From: Triatoma infestans
Lineage: Eukaryota; Arthropoda; Insecta; Hemiptera; Reduviidae
NCBI GenBank assembly: GCA_011037195.1
Contig: JAAEAF010006550.1
Coordinates: 1 to 64,000, forward strand
DNA: 64,000 bases
Direction: 5' to 3'
Part shown: positions 57,090 to 64,000 of the stretch, in pieces
Position numbering within the stretch: the stretch's first letter is position 1
Layout: the number at the start of each line of letters is the position of its first letter
The notes under the pieces: model-generated
The model's database searches: none
What the model saw: the letters and a program-made list of their open reading frames with translations, nothing else
Told to the model about the DNA's origin: nothing
Position numbers and translations under genes: made by a program

Positions 57090-58870
57090 ATCAGGTAAAT
57101 TAAGCAACTTAGGTCTTGGTACGAAATGCCTAAATGCAATAAAAAGCTTGTACGGTGGCACGAAGGCAAGGGTATGGTGTAGGCGAAGCCTGACGGATGA
57201 ATTCATGACCGAAACGGGTGTGAAGCAGGGGTGTGCTTTAAGCCCGCTTCTGTTTTCTCTTTTTCTGCACGATCTCCCGGCCAGCCTTGGTGGGGGACTG
57301 AAAGTAGGCAGTACAAGAGTAAATACGCTCCTGTATGCCGATGATATTGTGCTGTTAGCCGACCACCCCTTTCTGTTGCAAGAAATGATTAATAATCTAG
57401 GTAACTATGCCGATATCTGGAATTTAAAGGTTAATCTTTCAAAATCAAAAATCATGATTTTTGGAAAGGGTGGAGGTAGGCGGAGGGCCAATGAGCGCTG
57501 GACGTTTATGGGGGATCCAATTGAAGTTGTTACGCGTTATGAGTACTTGGGTGTAACCTTGACCTCGAGCTTGACTTTTGAGTCCCGTTTAAAGGATAAA
57601 TTGGCGGTGGGCAAGCGATGTGTCGGAAGCATCTGGAATAATTTTATTCTAAATAGTTCTATTGATTTACCGGTTAAATACAGAATTTTTGATTCTGTGC
57701 TGCGATCTATTGCTTGCTACGGAAGTCAGGTATGGGGGTTTATTGCATATAAGGAATTGGAGAAACTACAGAAGTACTTTATTAAGAAAATGTTGTGCCT
57801 CCCCATGAACACTCCTAATTACGCAATATATTTAGAAACGGGTAAAAGTAGTTTATTTACATTCACACTAAAATCCCATTTTTCTTATATTTTGCGGATT
57901 TTTAATGAACATTCTAGTGAGAGATTAACTTATATTGTGGCCAAAGAGGTGGTGCATAAGAAATGTTACTGGTTTCGCGAGTGGTTGCGATTGTCCGAGC
58001 TATACGGTGAAGAGTTGGATTGTACATTCAGTGATGGATGGAATCGGCAAATGGTCAATATTTTAAACAAGAATAAATCAACAGAGAGGTTGGAATTTGA
58101 GTTTCTTGCTAGGAGCGCTGACTATCACGAACTGTATAAAGATCTTAATTACGAGGTAAACTACATGGGATTGGACTTGGATAATTATGCTAAACGCATT
58201 ATATTTAAGGTGCGAACGGAAGGCTTAAACCTCAATTATAAACCCTGGGTCACAGGAATTAATTATTTGTGTTCTTTATGCAATGTTCAAGGTGTAGAAA
58301 GTACACTTCACTTTTTGCTGTTTGCCCATTTTGAAAATGTTTAGAGTGCGTCATTTTAATAAAGCCGTGCTAACCAGAGAAGAGGTGTTAGATTTATTAA
58401 ATGGTCATGATTGGTGTGCTCTGGTAGATTATGTTAAAGACGCTATACAATATAGAACAGTTTTAGTTAGCGAATTTAATTATTAATTGTAGAGTTCAGA
58501 TTTTTTATTTTTTTATTTTTCTATTTGTCTATTTGTATTTAAATATAAGGACTGTTTAGTTTGTTATCTTCCACATTTTTTTTATTATTGTTTTGTTTTC
58601 AAGTAAGTTTCTATTTTTAGTTTATATTCATTCATTATGATATGCATTTGTATAGTTTTATTTGATTAGCGCCAATTATTTATATTTCTTTTTTGTTCGC
58701 AGAATTTATTTTTAATTTTTTAATTAATTTTTAATTTCTAATTCAAATGAGACTCTGACAGACGGTTGTAAACCATGTCATAATTGTTTATTGTAAAGAT
58801 TTATCTTGTTTCTCTTTTATTTGTGTATACTTTTTGTTAATAAAACAACATTATTATTATTATCATTAAA
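57090..58870 (+). mobile_element. LINE B: second non-LTR retrotransposon, 5'-truncated
   Basis: Starts within the reverse transcriptase, with the readable protein beginning near AIKSLYGGTKARV at about 57138. The coding part runs to a stop at 58484-58486, and a 3' UTR follows that ends in an ATT-rich triplet tail (about 58845-58866). It abuts LINE A's 3' end in the same orientation. Its family differs from LINE A: no RNase H, and a YADD catalytic motif. Clade not resolved. Confidence 0.85.
57138..58486 (+). pseudogene. LINE B reverse transcriptase, C-terminal two thirds
   Basis: Open for 398 codons (57148-58344). Motifs: TGVKQGCALSPLLFSLFLHDL (given here as the RT block around residues 22-42), LLYADDIVLLA (catalytic YADD near residue 64), WNLKVNLSKSKIMIF and YEYLGVTLTSSL, then a long thumb and C-terminal part with YGSQVWGF and CSLCNVQG. 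A single frameshift near 58320 moves the end to HFLLFACPF-type text, RHFNKAVLTREEV and a stop at 58484. One long frame with one lesion suggests a fairly young copy. Confidence 0.9.
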
Positions 58871-58879
58871 CATCAGGTT

Positions 58880-59160
58880 TTTTCTTTAGTCTGAATCTAA
58901 CCCAGTTATTATTAAAATAAGGGATGGCACAAACAATAACCCACACTCCTCCTCGTCGACTAGATCGATGATATAAGAGGGGATGTGTGGGTAAGATCCT
59001 CGAAAGCCTGTGGCTCCTCCCTGCCTTGCTGAGCAAGACACTGTGTGTGTGGAAGCCACATAGGTTAGCATGTGTCATCCCAGCTCGAGTGGCCTAGGCA
59101 TTAGAAAGAAATAAACAGTTAGAAGCGCTAATGACCATCGTAGTCGATGCGCAAAAAAAA
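58880..59160 (+). repeat. SINE1-like tail with unassigned upstream text
   Basis: 59085-59160 has GAAGCGCTAATGACCATCG, TAGTCGATGCGC and a poly(A) run, a diverged form of the SINE1 tail. 58900-59080 is GC-richer and not clearly the SINE head. Confidence 0.45.
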
Positions 59161-59164
59161 AAAC

Positions 59165-59600
59165 AAAACTGCTTGCAGAATATTTCTGATACGGGATCTT
59201 TAAGTTGTGAAGGTCACAGTGAACCTTGCAGAAGGACTTTCCGAATTAGTGGAGTGCTTATGTGATCTAGTAGAGGGCAGTACAGAATGATGTTTTCAAC
59301 ATTTTGTGGATTGGCAGAGCAAATACATGTAGGGTCAGCTATAAAGTGGAAAGGTGCAATATGATTTCATTCGTCCATGGCCGCTGAAAATATGGGTTAG
59401 TTTATAAATCGATTTCAGATCGATGCGTTGTCTTGCCGAGACAGTTGGAAAGAGTAGATTTGCAGTTGCCTCTTTGTTGCAGTTCACCCATTCTTGATTA
59501 CATACGTCTTCATACAATAGTTTGCCGCGCCGCTTCAGAAAAGAAGATGACACTCGATCATACTAGAGACAGTTTGTATAAGTATGGTCTATATAGACAG
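59165..59600 (-). pseudogene. RNase H-type LINE C-terminal end
   Basis: The minus strand encodes IYKLTHIFSGHGRMKSY, then PTCICSANPQNVENIIL and YCPLLDHISTPLIRKVL. This matches the LTGHG.. and C.C....ENIL..CP region that closes I-group LINEs. Stops are present. Confidence 0.75.
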
Positions 59601-59659
59601 CTGCTACTGGGGCAACTATTACTTACTATCAGACACTCTGAAATTTCCTAGCTAAATGG

Positions 59660-60480
59660 AAATGGCGATTGAATTATGCAAACATTTCTACGATTTATAA
59701 TAAGCACCATACTTATTACTGCACTCTTATAATTTTAAATATACGACTGCTCTATATTATACAAGTATCTCCTCGGGGAGTCGTCTTAATTGCCGTGAAA
59801 CTGTAGATCTATCTGGTGAAAATACACCTCAGTAAAACTGTACTTCAATCAATAAAGTACAAAAGTTGAAGTTGTTAACATTTGCTTGTAAGGTATATGT
59901 CTACACTGTTTATAGTTAGTAGATTTCTGGAATGTAAACTTGATGCGCAGAAAAGGTTTCAAGATTTAAAGATAGAGATTTAAGGTGTTTATACTTTAAT
60001 CGTTTAATTGCAAAAAATAATTAATAAGTGTATTCAAAGAAAGAATGATTTCTTCCATATTCATTGCCTTCACATATTCAACTTTAAAGGTAATTAGCAT
60101 TTACATTGTCGAAAGGAAAAGTTGGCGAAATCGTTGTACAAAATCATTAGGCAATGTACATAAATTTTTAAATAAATTCTGCCTAATTTAAAATTCTATT
60201 CTGCCTAATACAAAATAGAAACATCATCCGTAAAAATTCGCCCATCAAGTTGTAATCATTCTGATAACAGTTTTTTATATGGATTTTGAAAATAGCTGAG
60301 AATATTTTCATACAAAAGCAAAGTGGATGCTGATGTAATTGATTATAAACTAAATGATTTATAAGCAAGATATCTTTTTAATAAGAACAGTATTGGAAGG
60401 ACGATATAGTTTTATGTTGTATCAAGTTGGTAGGACTGTTTTTCTGGCCTGTACAATAATAATAAAAACAACAACAATAA
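59660..60480. other. AT-rich stretch, no gene seen
   Basis: Nothing recognisable. Confidence 0.5.
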
Positions 60481-60483
60481 GAA

Positions 60484-60680
60484 TGAGTAGTAGAGTGGCG
60501 GTCAATAAGTAGGTACAGAGTGTGGTAGTCACAATCCAAGTAAGGTAGTCAGCCAGTCAGGCGAGTCTCTCTGTCAGTACACTTAGCTCAGTTCGCGGAA
60601 GCCTGGCTCCTCGTCTGTGCAAAGCTATGAGCGCGCTCACCAACGGCTATTACCAGGCCAATAGTCCTCTACTACTATTT
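60484..60680 (+). other. GC-richer island, possible promoter or first exon
   Basis: Stands out from AT-rich flanks. It contains several TCAGT-type initiator-like motifs (GTCAGTACAC, CTCAGTTCG) and, at 60627, an ATG opening MSALTNGYYQANSPLLLFF before a stop at about 60684. I do not recognise the peptide. A host first exon, a 5' UTR with promoter, or an unrecognised repeat are all possible. Confidence 0.3.
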
Positions 60681-60689
60681 TTTTAATCT

Positions 60690-62420
60690 TTTTTTTTATT
60701 TTCTTTCTTTTACTTTAAAACAGCATTGCCTACTTATTTAGCTATGGAGGAACTTCCTGTAATTCAGCCTTATATTTTTATAAATAAAATTACTGTCATT
60801 AAACAATCAGCTTAAGATTATAACTATGAAATGAGAGGGGTCAGTCAATTATTGGATGGCAAAAAAAACAAACATGTGAGTTGCAGAAATTTTTTTAGAA
60901 TTAAATTAAATTCTTGAATGATCAACCATCCGTACGTTGATTTTGATCAAACCATTCTAATTATTAATATAATGATAGAATATCTGTAAACATTTTTTAA
61001 TTAGCATTTCTAAGACGATATCTGTCCTAATATTTCATTCCCAATACCATTTGTATAAAACCATGATTAATGTGATCGCTGCATAATGGACTTTACAAAA
61101 TTAATATTTCTGCCACAAGCGGATTGGTAATGTCTGATCTACCGAAATAGACGAGCTATTTTCAGCGAAACTCCAATTAATTTTAAACTATAATCATAAT
61201 TAAGATTTATAATTAATTGTAAATATGATAAAACTAGCATAATAAAAAGTAGTTGGCTTCTTATTTATAAGAAATTTAGCGTCAAAATGGTTTAGAAATA
61301 ATTTAACTATTTTTACCGTAGCAGATGTTGACGCGCCTTAAATTAAAAAAAAGAAAAAAGGTGTTTCTCATAAGACAATCTTTATTTTATTTGCATTTGG
61401 ATCATTTACTTTCTCAGACATTTGATTCTAGTTCTAGCTTTTTCTTCCTAATGAACTTTTCCAGATTTTGGAAAAGTTTTATATATATATATATATATAA
61501 ACAATAGAAGAAGTGTGCCGAATATAATGAATTGTAATTAATTCAGGACGAATGATCATTTACCAAAGTTGTAATTGGAAGATAGGCTATTTATTAAATT
61601 ACGGATATAAACAAATCCTTTCAAATATGGTTAATATTTATTAATTATGTAGACAATAAATTATAAAGAATAAATAAAATGACATAAATTATAATTTATT
61701 GCTGCTCTTTAAGGTTTTTATTATTATAAAAATGACATGATATGAAATGTAATACAAAATTTGGTAAATCTAAAATGAATTGCTTTTTTACTTTTACAGA
61801 TATTTTCTTTTTTCATTAATGGAAGAAAGAAAGCAGACAATAATTCAATAATTTATTGCAATTGGGTCCGTAGCGGGAGAAAAAATAACGGTTATTTTTT
61901 TTCTTAATAGGTTGCTTTATTTGTTTATCGACCATTTCGGACTTCGCCTATCTTAAGGATGTCTTGATAAAACAGTCAGATATAATAGATTTGCACAGGG
62001 CAGTATCAGGTTACACACTCTTTTGTGCATGTGAACAGTAATATCTAGTAGGTCTGGGATTTTCGGTAGATCGGAAAGGAGAGAATAATAGAAATAAAAA
62101 ATGGGAAACTGGATTAGTTGGGACATGTCTGTAGAATGGAGAATACAAAGATAGAAAATTAATGATGGAATGACACCGTGGTGGCAGGAGAAAGAGCAAA
62201 GCCGAGGTTGTTCGGAAGAGGAATGGTTAAGGAGGATATGAAGTGACATTGTCTGTGCGAGGAAAATCTCCTGGATTGGGATGTGTGGAGAAGAAGTGGA
62301 AATTACAAAGAAAGTACAAATGGAATATATTTATGGGATTTTATAATATAGAAATTTAAACAAATCCACCCGATTTTTTTTTATACATTTTGTACAGAAG
62401 GAAACGAGAAAATTCCTCTG
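60690..62420. other. AT-rich stretch with a SINE1 tail remnant
   Basis: 61318-61355 holds GCAGATGTTGACGCGCCTTA plus A-rich text, a SINE1 tail remnant. A TA run lies at 61480-61498. 61950-62300 is purine-rich on the plus strand. No gene. Confidence 0.45.
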
Positions 62421-62423
62421 TGG

Positions 62424-62575
62424 TTGCAGTGGTTTAAGCGTGGTGAACATGGTTACTTTTAACCTCTAGAGCGCCGTGGGTTCAATCCCACTGATTGACC
62501 TTGAAGATTTTATATATTAATAAAATGGAGATCCGGTTGCTCATGGCGGCGGAAGTCGATACACCAAAAATTAAT
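62424..62575 (+). repeat. SINE3 (tRNA-derived), single copy
   Basis: The tRNA-like head has GTGGTTTAAGCGTGGTG and a B box GGTTCAATCCC, followed by a body with GGAGATCCGGTTGCTCATGG and GAAGTCGATAC. Head and body differ from SINE1 and SINE2. Confidence 0.65.
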
Positions 62576-62579
62576 TAGA

Positions 62580-63115
62580 AATGATTTATTTTCACATGCT
62601 CACATTTACTCATTTTTTTAATATTTTAGCTTCCAATTTACCTACCCCTTACTAATGCAGTTTTTGTATTCAGCATGTCTCATTGTTGTTTTTATTAAAA
62701 ACTGAAAAAAAGAAAAACAACAAAAATAATAGAGAACTTCCGTTAGTAACATATTGCGTCGTTGAAACTGGAAAACACCCTCTAGCAATAAACAAGAACA
62801 GGCGTTAAGTGTGTTTTTCACATTGATACGGTTTTCGTTATGAGTAAAAAATGAAAATTCAAATATACGCATTATGTGGGCGTGTGTGTGTGTGTGTGCA
62901 TACATTTAAGTTGTCAGTTCTAGGCAGTAGGGCCGTTTTACACCCCTTTTTCAATATATGTAAAAGTGAAAGGAAACTGTCTAACTTTTCACATAACTGC
63001 AAGAGGTGTAAAACACACTTGTCGTCTATATATGGCCAGATTATTTCCTTATGTGATCAGCTGTAGGTTTAGAAGGAATCTCAGTAAAATTATATTAGGG
63101 TGGGAAATATCCGAC

Positions 63116-63153
<38 letters not shown>

Positions 63154-64000
63154 GTATGTCTAGAAATGTGTTTTTGTATATGTATGTAGATATATCTACC
63201 TCTACTAAAATACGATTCAAACTTCCCTTTATATCGTATGAGTTTAGAGTATAGTAAAGTGTACTTTGGTTTGCATTTGGGAAAACATGAAGGGGGAATT
63301 GGGACAACGTCACGTGTGCAATCTATGTTGTACAAGGGACTAATGAGCAACTGATATGGGTCTTAGTAGGAGATATGGTAACAAGTGTTGATCATAGCAA
63401 GACACACCCCACTCCCAGAATGGGATATTTGTGAGGAAATTTTAAGAACAGTGCAAGAACCCCTATCTGTCCAATATGGGTGTTTATTTTATTTGTTTCT
63501 TAAATATTGATGTTTAAATTGTCCACCTCCAAGCTGAAGTACACTGCGTGGTCAAGTGTTTGATTGGCGAGCTTTGAGGGCCATTAAATAGGTAAAAAGA
63601 TAATTGTTACAGATTTAATGTAGTTTATTAAATAAATAAACAATTTTTTTCGACATGCACTTTATTTAATTGTCGCATTCTTCTACTAGTTTTCTTTATA
63701 TCAGAAGTAGACAAAAAAAAATTTCTCCCGAAGTGTGGGTCAATTTTGGACATAAAGAATTATCTGAATGCCAAAGTTTCTAAGTAAAGCCTCTTTACGA
63801 TTTATTTTTAAAAGCTTATTTTTATTCATGATTTTATAGTTTATTCCAAATTGGTCAGATAATTTGGAATAATAATCTGATAATTTGTCAGCTATTGTGA
63901 TTGTGATTGTAATGGAAACATAAACTTCCAAATTTTCTCCAGAATTTGATAAATGGTGTTTGGGCTATGGCTTTGTATATGTTTTTTAATTTGAAAATTT
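62580..64000. other. AT-rich stretch with microsatellites
   Basis: (GT)n lies at 62881-62899 and 63119-63151. No gene or RNA recognised up to the window end. Confidence 0.5.

Overview
The window looks like AT-rich, gene-poor nuclear DNA from an invertebrate, probably an arthropod. The evidence is non-LTR retrotransposons of types common in arthropods, a Penelope-like element with a GIY-YIG domain, tRNA-derived SINEs, many (CA)n and (TA)n microsatellites, and no operons or bacterial signals. I could not identify the species. I found no convincing host protein-coding gene. The recognisable proteins all belong to retroelements, and most are broken by stops and frameshifts.

Layout. 1-575, 9.3-10.8 kb, 19.7-21.2 kb, 31 kb, 33-34 kb, 36 kb, 39-42 kb, 44 kb and 53 kb carry copies of one dispersed family (here R), whose best copy is 41288-42277 with 16-bp inverted ends. 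3.5-6 kb holds two inverted pieces of an RNase H-bearing LINE. 7.6-8.95 kb is a decayed LINE. 9081-9319 is a long near-perfect palindrome. 9936-10325 and 46620-47115 are Jockey-like 3' ends. 11815-14345 is a Penelope-like element on the minus strand. More LINE tails lie at 16.3-17.1, 19, 27.4, 49.7, 51.6 and 59.2-59.6 kb. 54.2-57.07 kb is the longest LINE (A), with RT, RNase H and a structured 3' tail. A second LINE (B, 57.09-58.87 kb) abuts it and keeps a 398-codon open frame.

The most interesting layer is RNA-like. Several repeat families carry hammerhead-ribozyme-like cores (CUGANGA, short hairpin, GAAA, then a short self-complementary segment). The clearest are at 38317-38358 and 40841-40881. 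Related or decayed forms occur at 23.25, 29.5, 30.1 and 38.17 kb, and in the Penelope-like termini at 11.9 and 24.2-24.4 kb. Several sit in head-to-head fold-back repeats. Separately, the 3' tail of LINE A has four hairpins; two share a 12-nt loop and differ in the stem by two compensatory base-pair changes.

Two GC-richer islands (2725-2850 and 60484-60680) in otherwise AT-rich DNA are the best places to look for a host exon or promoter, but neither is established. All family assignments come from reading the sequence; no searches were run.
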